64,000 nt of DNA, from contig JBBART010000001.1 of NCBI GenBank assembly GCA_040399685.1, positions 1 to 64,000 of the forward strand. The letters are read 5' to 3'. Below the pieces are notes generated by a model, which saw only the letters and a list, made by a program, of their open reading frames with translations, was not told where the DNA came from and made no database searches. A program made the translations under genes and the position numbers. Positions 7,937 to 16,818 of the stretch are shown here, one piece after another. The stretch is from CAIQQQ01 sp040399685 (GTDB taxonomy: Bacteria; Pseudomonadota; Alphaproteobacteria; Acetobacterales; Acetobacteraceae). Numbering within the stretch: position 1 is the stretch's first letter; each line of letters starts with the position of its first letter.

Positions 7937-9611
7937 TTACGTCTGAAGGAATTGGCGCAGTGTCAAAAGGCGGCGCACCAAAACATCTTTAGATGAATTC
8001 GGTGAGAATTCGGGGCGCATATATTTTCGAAGCACCTTCGCTAGGGTCGGGCCCACATGGTGACGGATCGTTTGAGTGAGGGTCGCTTTGGGAGGTATCT
8101 CCGTCTCCATCGATCGTACCAACGTCATGATCGCCGATGGGGAAATATATGCGTCCAACGGTGACGAGACCTTCAGGGATGTAGCAATAATCTCTTTGTT
8201 TCTAATGATTTCATCGCGCCAGTTGGGTGAGCCCTGTCCAGTCGTCGCCCGCTTAATTGAAAAAATCTCGGGTAAAAGTTCTTGAATTGCCTCGCGGTAA
8301 AGGCGTTTCCCCATTCGATCAGAAAGTGGAAGTTGGCGGACCACATCTAACACGCTTGTTTGCAGCAGTGGTTCACGAACTTCGAAGTATGTTCCGCTTA
8401 TGAAGCGACGACACGGCAATAGAGAGTTCTGAATTTTTTGATCAAGATACATTTCATCTTTCATGTCGTGAAGATTTTTTGACTCGTAATTTCGAATTGT
8501 CTCTTCTATAGTTTTTTGCATCGCGTTAGTCATGCTTTCCACGACCTTTGGGGTCATCAGGGGAAACAAAAGCGAAGCTGCCTGAAAGGCACGCAATGAG
8601 ACCGTGATCTGCACATCTTCGACAGATGTCAGTTTACGTTCCATCCAACCAAAGCATTCATCACCTGCCAGAAGAACGGAATTAGGATATTTCTGTCCCT
8701 GGATTTCCCAAGCATCAATTTCATCCGAAAAATTACAAATCCCTTGTCCATATTGCGCATTTAAACTGATTACATGAGAAAAATCTCCACTATAGGAATC
8801 GACCATGCTATGTGGGACGCCTGATAACGTTGCCATTTTTTGCGCAACCAGGGCGTCGCAGCCAGGGGTTGGAGGGCCTGAGACATAAGAGAAAGTTTCT
8901 AAACTATCAATTTTCCCGTGTTTTGCTAATATCCCCAGAATTCCACTAGAGTCATACCCACCACTTAGGGACAGAAGAATTTTTTTGTCGCAAACTTGAT
9001 CGCATACAGAATCAATTAAGCTGTCTTTAAGTATTTGCTTCGCAGAACTTGGTCGATAAGCAGGTTCTATAATAAACTTCCAGTAAACATCTGACGAAAA
9101 GTGGCCGTCATTGATATCAATTCGGCTAGCTTTTGGGAAAAGTTTTATTTTTTTTGTAAACTGTTTCGCCATTAAATTGTGTTCCGTTCGCTAAAAAGCA
9201 CGCTAAACCGGGAACGCTTAGTGTTTCTTCTTTTTGAGACAAAAGAGAAACACTTGTTGCTATTGCGTTTATTTTTTCGTTTTTATGATAGAAAATTTTA
9301 TTAAAATTGATTGTATCAGTAATTAAACTAATTTTTCCGTTATTTTTACTAATTTTTAAAATAGAGGCGTGACGATTTGGAATAAAATCAGCATTTTTTA
9401 GTAAAGGAGATAAATTACGGCAGTCCCCAATAGCCAAAGAAAAGTACTCATTATTTTCGTCAGTGATTACGTTCTGGCCACAATAAATTACGATGTCAGG
9501 CCCAGTTTTCGGGTTTATTATAACGTTTCTGCATGAAAATTTTTCGTGTTTCACGTTTAATTGATGGACACTTCCTGCATAAGCTAGAGCAAACCATTGA
9601 CTATCTATCAT
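7937..9611 (-). pseudogene. Asparagine-synthetase-like protein, split by a frameshift
   Basis: Two minus-strand frames join into one protein of about 555 residues. The upstream frame (9611 to about 9150) gives an N-terminal glutamine-amidotransferase-like fold. It has the family's ACFLANGTQFNGETVY segment but no Cys2 nucleophile. The downstream frame (to 7937) has the ATP-pyrophosphatase loop LSLSGGYDSSG and a late GQGSPNWRDE segment. The frames meet at an 8-A run (T8 at 9148-9155 on the plus strand); removing one A restores KKIKLFPKAS. A glutaminase-dead Asn-synthetase fold is seen in lasso-peptide macrolactam synthetases and some amidating enzymes. No partner protease, RRE protein or precursor is visible nearby. 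Low G+C, unlike its neighbours, suggests recent acquisition. Confidence 0.75.
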
Positions 9612-9896
9612 TGTTTTGTGTTGACCTTACTGATGCCGCGAATTTTGTACCGATTTTGGCTGGCGAGTTAACGTGATATTAATTTTGTATTAAAATCTAA
9701 AAAAATGTAGATAACAGGACAGTCGGATGACGGCAATTGCCAATTTTCCGGAACGATAGATTGTCATGGCTTCCCGCAGTGGCAGCCGATCTCGAGCAAC
9801 GTAGGTGCCGGACTACCACAAGCAGCTCGTCCCTCCGATCGATTTCCCCGCGTTGCCGTTCAATCCCAATCGATCAGAGGTCTTCGTCAAAAAGCA
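9612..9896. other. AT-rich upstream region and recombination junction
   Basis: 9612-9720 is AT-rich and probably holds the promoter of the minus-strand asparagine-synthetase-like gene. From about 9720 the composition returns to high G+C, but the sequence up to about 9896 encodes nothing I recognise in any frame and then passes abruptly into an MFS C-terminus. This looks like a deletion or insertion junction. Confidence 0.45.
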
Positions 9897-10207
9897 ACGT
9901 CGACCCGAGCCTGCCGCGACTGCTGGGTATTGTCGGCGCGCTGGCCGTGTTGAATGCCGTCGGTGGCGCCACGGTTTTCATCACCCTGGCCGAGATCTTC
10001 CCGATGGAGGTGCGCGCCACCGGCATGTCGGTGGTGTATGCGCTTGGCGTCGCCATCTTCGGCGGCTTTGGCCAGTTCATCGTCACATGGCTCATCCAGG
10101 TGACGGGCAGCCCGATCGCGCCGGCCTATTATGTGATGGCCTGCGCGCTGGCCACCATCGCAGCACTCGGTGCGATCCCCGAGATGAAAGGGCGGGCGCT
10201 GTCATGA
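9897..10207 (+). pseudogene. C-terminal stump of an MFS metabolite:H+ symporter
   Basis: About 100 residues match the last two or three membrane segments of the metabolite:H+ symporter (ProP/ShiA-like) branch. Visible parts are ITLAEIFPMEVRATGMSVVY, then FGGFGQFIVTWLIQVTGSPI and the end PEMKGRALS. The first ~320 residues are absent, and the upstream sequence in this frame is unrelated. It is therefore a truncated, non-functional gene. Confidence 0.75.
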
Positions 10208-10259
10208 GCCCCCGCCCCATCGCAGGGGTTATCGAAGCCCGAGGACACGTCGTCCGTTG

Positions 10260-11282
10260 CTACATCAGAAACACGCCCTTTCCACTGGTCTGGCGATCGA
10301 ACAGAAGATAGGCCTCTTCGGCCTGATCGAGGGTCCATCTGTCGGTGAACAGGGATTCAAGGTCGATCCCACGTTCGATAACGAAGTCGGCGCAGGCGCG
10401 CTGGCTTTGGATGGACATGGTCCATGAGGTCATGACGGTGATCTGCGTGCGCAGGAAGTCTGCAACGGAGATGGTGGCCTCGGAGCCCAGACCCACCAGG
10501 CAGACCTTGCCCCAGGGGCGGACGCAGCGCGTGGCTTCGCGGCCCGCGAGTGCCACGCCTGCGGTCTCCATCGCCATGTTGGCGCCCTTGCCATCGGTCA
10601 GGGCGCGGATGGTCTCGGCGGCTGCCCCATCGCGGGGGTTGATCACGAAATCCGCGCCATAGGCCTTGGCGGCGGCGAGGCGGTTCTCGTCGATGTCGAG
10701 TGCGATCACGCGCGCGCCTTGCGCCTTTGCCAGCAGGGTGGCGGACAGGCCGACCGGGCCCTGGCCGAAGATGGCGATGGTGTCTCGTCCGGTCAGGCCC
10801 AGCCGTTCGATCGCCCCCCACGCCGTCCCGGTTCCGCACGCGATGGCCGCACCGGCGGCAAAGCTCAACCGATCATCAAGCGGCACCAGCGTGTCGGCCG
10901 GCACCTTCATGTAGGGGGCGTGGGCGCCGTGATGGGTGGAGCCGTACATCTTCACCGGTACGGTCTTGCACATCTGCGTCCAGCCGGAGCGGCAGTGCTC
11001 GCAGTCGGTGCAGCCGTGGTAGTGATGCACCATCACGCGCGCACCAACGCGAGCGTGTGGCCCGGTGACGCCCGTGCCGACGGCTGCGACGATGCCGCAG
11101 GGTTCGTGGCCGCCGATGACGGGGGCGGCAGCGGGGTCTGTCGGGCGGCGGTAGTATTTCAGATCGCTGCCGCACATGCCGGAGGCCTTGATTTCGATCA
11201 CGACGTCGCCGGGGCCTGGCGTGGGATCAGGGAAGGTGGCGCGTTCGATTTTTCTGTCTCCGAGAAAGACAATTCCGCGCAT
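10260..11282 (-). CDS. Zinc-dependent alcohol dehydrogenase (Tdh/MDR family)
   Basis: Medium-chain dehydrogenase of 340 residues. Catalytic zinc ligands are seen in ASGMCGSD (Cys about 37) and GGHEPCG. The structural-zinc lobe is CTDCEHCRSGWTQMC, with the last Cys more widely spaced than usual. The Rossmann motif is FGQGPVGLSA. It resembles L-threonine 3-dehydrogenase and other polyol or secondary-alcohol dehydrogenases; the substrate cannot be fixed. It stands alone between an MFS stump and an IS remnant, so its original operon is probably lost. Confidence 0.85.
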   Translation of the reverse strand: MRGIVFLGDRKIERATFPDPTPGPGDVVIEIKASGMCGSDLKYYRRPTDPAAAPVIGGHEPCGIVAAVGTGVTGPHARVGARVMVHHYHGCTDCEHCRSGWTQMCKTVPVKMYGSTHHGAHAPYMKVPADTLVPLDDRLSFAAGAAIACGTGTAWGAIERLGLTGRDTIAIFGQGPVGLSATLLAKAQGARVIALDIDENRLAAAKAYGADFVINPRDGAAAETIRALTDGKGANMAMETAGVALAGREATRCVRPWGKVCLVGLGSEATISVADFLRTQITVMTSWTMSIQSQRACADFVIERGIDLESLFTDRWTLDQAEEAYLLFDRQTSGKGVFLM

Positions 11283-11304
11283 GTGGTTGGCTCCATATTT
11301 TTGA

Positions 11305-11651
11305 TTGGATTGTGCTGGACTCGGCCATCACATCCTCGCTGCCCAACCGACAGCGGGCAACTGCAATCCGGACTTTTGCAGGCTTGGCGAACCGGCCGAG
11401 AATGCGTTCATCGACGCTTTCAACGGGTTTTTCCGGGCGGAGTGCCTGCACGCGCATTGGTTCCTGACGCTTGCGAATGCGCGGGAAAGGTTGGTGGCTT
11501 CGCGCAGATATGACAGGGAGGTTCGCCCGCATGGGGTGCCGGCGATAAGGTCCCGATCTCGTTGCAAATTCACGGTGATGCACCCAGCCCGCATCGTGAA
11601 AATGCCGGGAAACCACTACCTTCCGGCGATTTATGGATTGGGAGCAGATCG
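11305..11651 (+). mobile_element. Remnant of an IS3-family element
   Basis: One frame reads ENAFIDAFNGFFRAECLHAH, then WFLTLANARE and EVRPHG. These are the C-terminal DDE-transposase segments of the same kind as the intact IS3 element at 53.4-54.6 kb. The sequence after the frame (CGCATCGTGAAAATGCCGGG, then CCTTCCGGCGAT) matches the right end of that element, ending near 11651. The N-terminal two thirds and left end are missing and there are several substitutions, so it is a decayed relative. Confidence 0.75.
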
Positions 11652-11677
11652 TTGATTGCCGAAATGGAAAGATCCGC

Positions 11678-12906
11678 ATGACGAACCTGGCCCGCCTGCG
11701 CCTGTTCGTCGCCAGCGTTACGCGCGTGATCGAGCAATATGCCGGCGATGACGGGCGGATCATCGCTGAACTTGCGCCGCGTTTGGCCAAATTGGTGGCC
11801 TACGACGATTGGCTGCCAGAGACCTGCGCGGCGGCCGACCCTGCCCATTATCGTCAATATCTGCTGTATGCCGACCCGCTCGAGCGGCTTTCGATTGTCA
11901 GCTTCGTGTGGGGACCTTCGCAACGGACCCCGGTGCATGATCACCTGACAAGGGGGCTGGTGGGTGTGCTGCGCGGCGCCGAGATCTCGACCGGCCACAC
12001 GCGTGCGGCGGACGGAGCGCTGGTGGCCGGTGCAAGCGAGCGATTGGAGGGAGGCGTGTTGTGGCATTGTCGCCGAAACTGGGCGACATCCACGCCCTTG
12101 CGAATGCCTGCGATGATCAAGCGTCGATCAGCATTCATGTCTATGGCGGCAACATCGGTCGCATCCATCGGTGGATCTATGATCCGGCGGACGGTTCGTC
12201 GAAGGGGTTCGTGTCAGGCTATTTTAACGACGCCATCCCCAATCTGTGGGGCGGCATCAGCGTGACCACCGTCACGGCTGAAACGCTGCGTGGCTGGTGG
12301 CGCAGCGGGCGCGAGGTGGCGCTGTTCGACATGCGTGAGGAGGGGCCGTATTCGCTGGCGCATCCGTTCTTCGCTGTCTCGCTGCCGATTGCCCAGATTG
12401 CCTTGCGGATTGAAGCCCTCGTGCCGCGTCGTTCGGTGCCGGTGGTGGTCTATGACAACGGCGAGGGGCTGGCGGCGCGCCGGGCAGCGCGCATTGCCGG
12501 CCTCGGCTCCACCGATGTGGCGATACTGGAGGGCGGGCTGGCCGCTTATCGGGCGGTGGGCGAGGTGTTTCGTGACGTTAATGTGCCCTCCAAGGCTTTT
12601 GGCGAAGTGGTCGAGTCCATCCGTCACACGCCGTCGCTGCCGCCGGAAAGCGTTTTGCTGATGATCGAGCAGGAGCCAGATCTGGTGGTGCTGGAAGGCG
12701 GCAATCAGGCATCGCGCGCAGGTGGCTTCGGCCTCGACGCCAGCCAGCATCACTGGGGCACTGCCCCAGAGGATGTCTACATTCGGCCTTACGAGGGGAC
12801 CGGCAATCGGGCCGAGGCCATGCAGGCCTATATCGACTGGGAGCTTCAATTGGTGGCCCAGTTGGCGAACGATGGGGTGAGCCGGTTTCATGTTGTGCGG
12901 GCATAA
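11678..12906 (+). pseudogene. Cysteine-dioxygenase-like / rhodanese-like fusion with a frameshift
   Basis: The first frame (from ATG 11678) starts a cupin of the cysteine-dioxygenase type with metal ligands in TPVHDHLTRGLVGV. The frame breaks near 12050. The next frame continues the cupin with LSPKLGDIHALAN (third His) and SISIHVYGG. It then runs without a gap into a rhodanese-like domain (TAETLRGWWRSG to EGGLAAYRAVG) and an unassigned tail containing YIRPYEGTGNRAEAM. One base appears lost relative to a continuous frame. The rhodanese active-loop Cys is absent: VVVYDNGEGLAARRA has Asp there. The start lies just after the IS remnant, so the native 5' end may be altered. Confidence 0.65.
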
Positions 12907-12950
12907 CGAGCCCAAGGCCATAGCCGTAACGAGGTCCGACAGAATGGTGG

Positions 12951-12983
12951 TGCGGCACCCGCAGATCGACTGCCGGTGCCGCA
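12951..12983. terminator. Hairpin between convergent genes
   Basis: A 9-bp stem (12951-12959 with 12975-12983) continues after a C-C mismatch into a 4-bp GCAG/CTGC stem. It sits between the converging fusion gene and the quinone oxidoreductase. There is no U-tract, so termination strength is uncertain. Confidence 0.5.
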
Positions 12984-12988
12984 TGTCG

Positions 12989-13969
12989 TTATGGGATTAG
13001 CACGCTCGATCCGGTGGTGAGACGGCTCTGCAGCGCTTCATGCGCCCGTGCTGCCTCGGCGAGCGGGAAGGATTGGCCAATCGGCACCCGCAGCGTTCCG
13101 TCTGCGATCGCCTGGAACAGCGCCAGCCCGCGTTGCAGATATTCGGACCTGTCGGTGGTGTGATCGGCAAAGCCCGGGCTGGTGACGAACAGCGAACCGA
13201 GCCGGTTCAACTGGAACAGGTCCAGCGGCGGCAACGGGCCGGAGGCGGTGCCGAACGAGACCAGCACGCCGCGCTTGGCCAGGCAGCGCAGCGAGCCATC
13301 GATGGTCGCCGGGCCGATGGCGTCATAGACCACCGGCACGCCACGGCCATCGGTCATCTCCCGCACCACCGGGACGAAATCCTCGGTGTCGGTGGCGATC
13401 ACCCGCGCGCATCCGTTGGCGCGTGCGAAGGCTGCTTTCTCGGCGCGGCCGACCGTGCCGATGACGGTGGCGCCCAAATGATGCGCCCACTGACACAGGA
13501 TACTTCCCACCCCGCCGGCTGCCGCATGGACGAGAATGGTTTCGCCCTTCTGCACCGGATAGGTGGTGTGACACAGGAAATGCGCCGTCAGACCCTTGTT
13601 CAGGGCGGCGGCGGCCGTTTGCAGGTCAACCGTCGCCGGGACAGGGATGAGCCGGTCGGCGGCCACCACGCGCACATTGGCGTAGCCGCCGACCTTCAGC
13701 GACGAGTAGGCCACGCGGTCGCCGGGCGCGACCTCGGTGACGCCAGGTCCGACTTCGAGGACGATGCCCGCCGCTTCCATGCCGAACGGCGATGGGTAGG
13801 ATGGCAGCGGATAGCGGCCGTTGCGGTGGTGGAGATCGATGAAGTTCAGCCCCACCGCCTCCTGCCGCACCAAGGCCTCGCCCGGGCCGGGGGCGCCGGT
13901 TTCATAGCTTTCCGCCCGAAGCACCTCGGGACCGCCCGGACGGTCGATGACAATGCGCATGCCCTGCAT
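12989..13969 (-). CDS. NADPH:quinone oxidoreductase family protein (Qor-like)
   Basis: Zinc-free medium-chain reductase of 326 residues. Recognisable parts are GLNFIDLHHRNGRYPLP, the cofactor motif HAAAGGVGSILCQWA, and the C-terminal EAARAHEALQSRLTTGSSVL. Family members reduce quinones or alpha,beta-unsaturated carbonyls with NADPH. It is the last gene of the CoA-transferase operon (25 bp after the fused transferase), so an enoyl or quinoid intermediate is a plausible substrate. The ATG at 13969 follows AGGAGACACC; the longer frame upstream lies inside the previous gene. Confidence 0.85.
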   Translation of the reverse strand: MQGMRIVIDRPGGPEVLRAESYETGAPGPGEALVRQEAVGLNFIDLHHRNGRYPLPSYPSPFGMEAAGIVLEVGPGVTEVAPGDRVAYSSLKVGGYANVRVVAADRLIPVPATVDLQTAAAALNKGLTAHFLCHTTYPVQKGETILVHAAAGGVGSILCQWAHHLGATVIGTVGRAEKAAFARANGCARVIATDTEDFVPVVREMTDGRGVPVVYDAIGPATIDGSLRCLAKRGVLVSFGTASGPLPPLDLFQLNRLGSLFVTSPGFADHTTDRSEYLQRGLALFQAIADGTLRVPIGQSFPLAEAARAHEALQSRLTTGSSVLIP

Positions 13970-13994
13970 GGTGTCTCCTGTTGGTTTTGCGCGT

Positions 13995-16595
13995 TCAGAT
14001 GACGCCTTCTTCGGCCAGCTTCGCGATCTCGGCGGCCGAATAGCCAAGCATCTGGCTGAGAATAAAGCTGTTGTCTTCGCCGTAGCACGGGGCGCCGCGA
14101 TCGATCGGGCCGCCGGCATAGGAGGGCGTGCCGCTCAGCTTCACCGGAAATTCCGGTACCGGCCAGCGCCCGATCTTGCTGCCGGTCACCTCTGTCATCC
14201 AGCCCAGGGCGCGCAGCTGCGGATCTCGGTCGCAGCGATCTTCGGCGGTCTGGCAGACACCGGCAGCAACGCCGGCCGCCTGCAGGTGCTCCATGCCCTG
14301 GGCGGCATCGATTGTCGCGGTCCAGGCGGATATCGCTTCTTCCAGCGCATCCTGGTGCTGCAACCGGTCGGCGAGGGTGGCGAATCGTGGGTCGTCCCGC
14401 AGGGCCGGACGGCCGGCGATCTCGGTCAGGGCGTGCCATTCCGCCTCATCGAAACAGGCGATGGTGAGCCAGTTGTCGGTGCCCTTGCAGCGAAAGGCGC
14501 CATGGGGGGCTGCGGCCTTGTAAGGCGAGCGGTTGCCGAAACGTGACCAGCCGCGCGCATTGGCGGACCAATCCAGAACCGGCACGGCGGTTTGGAAGAT
14601 GCCCGCCTCACACTGCGACGAATCGATCTTCTGTCCTTCGCCGGTCCGTTCCCGGTGCAGCAATGCCCCCAACGTGGCCAAGGCAAACCCGTAGGCGCCG
14701 GCCCAGTCGAGATAAGAATAACCCCAGCCTGCGGGCATGGCCGGCTCCGGCAGGCCCGACATCTCGGTTGTGCCGGCAAACGACGCCGCAATCGGGCCGA
14801 CGGTACGGAACCGTCCGTAGCAACCGGCGCCGCCCATGCCGGCTTGCTGGATATAGATGATATCCGGACGGATTGACCGCAGCACGTCATAGCCCAGCCC
14901 AAGTCGGTCGAGCACGCCGGGCGAAAAGCCTTCCGCCACGATGTCGGACTGGCGGATGAGGTCCTTGGCGATCTGCAGGCCCTTCGGATGCCGCACGTTC
15001 AAGGACAGACCGCGCTTCCCCGCGTTTTTGTGATTGAACTGGCCGCCCATGTCTGAGTCCGTCACGCCTTTCAGCGGTCCGGTGGCCGCGTCGCGCGCGG
15101 CGCGCCCGCCGATTGGGGCCATGGCGGCAAGGCGGGTGTCGGGATTGGCCTTCCACTCCACCTTGAGGCTTTCTGCGCCCAGCGAGGCCAGGAAGCGGGT
15201 GCCGCCGGCCGAGGCCAGGAACCAGGAGAAATCGAAGATGCGGATGCCAGCGAGCGGGAAGGGGGTTCCGTGCGGCGACGGCGCGGTCAGCGCTGCCGGT
15301 GGCAGGGGACTCGTCGGGCGCGGCTCCACCCGCACGGCGCGGGGCGGGGCTGCTAGCACGGCGTGCGTGTGTTCGCCCACCAGCGGCGCGCGGGTGCCGG
15401 GTTGCCAGTCGGTTGCGGTACTGAGCCATTTGCTGGTGGGGTAGCGGAAGGTGCGGCCCAGCTCGGGATGCTCGATGTCGGTAAAGGTCGAGCGGGAGAG
15501 CCAATGTTCGTCAAGCGCGTTCTCATGCGGCTTGCGCACCGGCGCCCAGAGCAGGCCTGCCGTCTGCGCCTTGTGCCAGGGTACGTCGGCATAGCGGAAG
15601 GCGCGGACGAAGCGTTGGATCACGTCCTGAATGTGCATCGATTCTTCGGTGGCGTTCGCGGACCCCGGCACCTGGCGCGCTTCGGCATCGTTGCTGATGG
15701 CGGGGGGCTTGAGGTCCGAGGCCATGCCGTATTGTTCCAGGAACGGCACCAGCTTCGCCTTGTCACGGGCGGACACGCCCCAGCTCATCAGCCAGCGACC
15801 ATCCTTGGTGTAGCTCATGTTCGGCGTGTGCGTCGGTTGCTCCACCGCGTGGCGGCCGGTCTGGCGATAGACCGGCGAGCGGCGCATCACCCAGGTCATC
15901 AGATCGACCTCTGTGTTCTTCGACACGGCCTCATGCACAGCACAGGACACATCTTGCCCGGTGCCGGTGCGTTGGCGATGGAACAAGGCGGCGGCAATAC
16001 CCACGGCGAGCTGCTCGCCGGCGATGTGATAGGCGTGCCAGAGCTGCGGCGCGATGGGTGGAAGGTCGTATTGATTGTCCGGCGTCATGTCGTAGCCGCA
16101 GTTCATCATCACGCCGCCGAGCGCCAGATGCACCAGGTCCGACGCCTTCCAGTCCTTCCACGGCCCATCGTCGCCAAATGGGGTGATGCGGGCGGTGACC
16201 AATGCGGGAAAGCGCTGGTTGAGGCTGGCGGGATCGATGCCAAGGTCGCGTGCAAACCGGCCACCGGTGCTGTCGAGCACGATGTCCGCACCGGCGACGA
16301 GGCGCAAATAGTCTTCGGCGCTGCTGATCTGGGCCGACTTCTTGCCGCGATTATAGGCCCAGAAGAACAGCGACCGATCCGGCCCCGCCACGTCCTCGAA
16401 GAACGGGCCGATGCCGCGGGTGGGCGAGCCGCCGGCGGGTTCGAGCTTGATCACCTCGGCGCCAAGTCCTGCCAGCAAAAGCCCGCAATATTCACCCAGT
16501 TCATCCGCCGTCTCGATGACGCGCAGGCCTTGCAACATCCCCGGCTTCAATGCGGCGCCGGGTTCTGCCGAGGGATTGGGGTCGTTCTGTGTCAT
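13995..16595 (-). CDS. Fused tandem CoA-transferase family III (two CaiB/BaiF domains)
   Basis: A protein of 866 residues, twice the usual ~400. Domain 1 (about 20-420) and domain 2 (about 447-866) each have the family opening (LAGLGAEVIKLEP; FLASLGAESLKVEW), a GKK or GKR nucleotide loop, and an RTGxGQ strand. Domain 2 has an Asp at about 630 (YLDWAGAYGFALA) where family enzymes form the aspartyl-CoA intermediate. Domain 1 has IAGEQLAVGI (about 191-200) at that place and lacks the Asp. This gives one catalytic and one structural half in a single chain, matching two separately encoded pairs nearby. It would transfer CoA between carboxylic acids; the acids are unknown. Confidence 0.88.
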   Translation of the reverse strand: MTQNDPNPSAEPGAALKPGMLQGLRVIETADELGEYCGLLLAGLGAEVIKLEPAGGSPTRGIGPFFEDVAGPDRSLFFWAYNRGKKSAQISSAEDYLRLVAGADIVLDSTGGRFARDLGIDPASLNQRFPALVTARITPFGDDGPWKDWKASDLVHLALGGVMMNCGYDMTPDNQYDLPPIAPQLWHAYHIAGEQLAVGIAAALFHRQRTGTGQDVSCAVHEAVSKNTEVDLMTWVMRRSPVYRQTGRHAVEQPTHTPNMSYTKDGRWLMSWGVSARDKAKLVPFLEQYGMASDLKPPAISNDAEARQVPGSANATEESMHIQDVIQRFVRAFRYADVPWHKAQTAGLLWAPVRKPHENALDEHWLSRSTFTDIEHPELGRTFRYPTSKWLSTATDWQPGTRAPLVGEHTHAVLAAPPRAVRVEPRPTSPLPPAALTAPSPHGTPFPLAGIRIFDFSWFLASAGGTRFLASLGAESLKVEWKANPDTRLAAMAPIGGRAARDAATGPLKGVTDSDMGGQFNHKNAGKRGLSLNVRHPKGLQIAKDLIRQSDIVAEGFSPGVLDRLGLGYDVLRSIRPDIIYIQQAGMGGAGCYGRFRTVGPIAASFAGTTEMSGLPEPAMPAGWGYSYLDWAGAYGFALATLGALLHRERTGEGQKIDSSQCEAGIFQTAVPVLDWSANARGWSRFGNRSPYKAAAPHGAFRCKGTDNWLTIACFDEAEWHALTEIAGRPALRDDPRFATLADRLQHQDALEEAISAWTATIDAAQGMEHLQAAGVAAGVCQTAEDRCDRDPQLRALGWMTEVTGSKIGRWPVPEFPVKLSGTPSYAGGPIDRGAPCYGEDNSFILSQMLGYSAAEIAKLAEEGVI

Positions 16596-16686
16596 GCTGC
16601 TTTGCTCACTTTTTGATCCGGATCTGGGGTCCGGTCCTGTGGCTTTTGATTTGGTCTCGGGCGGGCTTCAGACATCTACCGTGCCA

Positions 16687-16818
16687 TCACGTGGCGTTCT
16701 GGGCCAACTGCGTTGAGGGGACGTGCGGCTTGCCGCCGGCACGCACCTTTTCATGGTCACCGATGTAATCGCTCTGGCCGACACCGATGACGGCTGCAAT
16801 TTTCGAGCGACCCCTCAT
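16687..16818 (-). pseudogene. N-terminal stump of a thiolase-like (SCP-x type) gene
   Basis: The ATG at 16818 overlaps the stop of the upstream CoA-transferase (ATGA). The 43-residue frame begins KIAAVIGVGQSDYIGDHEKV, the opening of SCP-x-type thiolases, compare RAAVIGVGNTAYG in the complete thiolase at 32.2-33.3 kb. After RAGGKPH it leaves the family and stops, so about 330 residues are missing. The coupled start shows that a thiolase once followed this CoA-transferase in the operon. Confidence 0.65.

Noticed and set aside
9805..9900. A short frame beginning MPDYHKQLVPPIDFP as a gene start
   Set aside because: I cannot match it to a family with confidence, it has no ribosome site, and it runs into the antiphase of the MFS stump.
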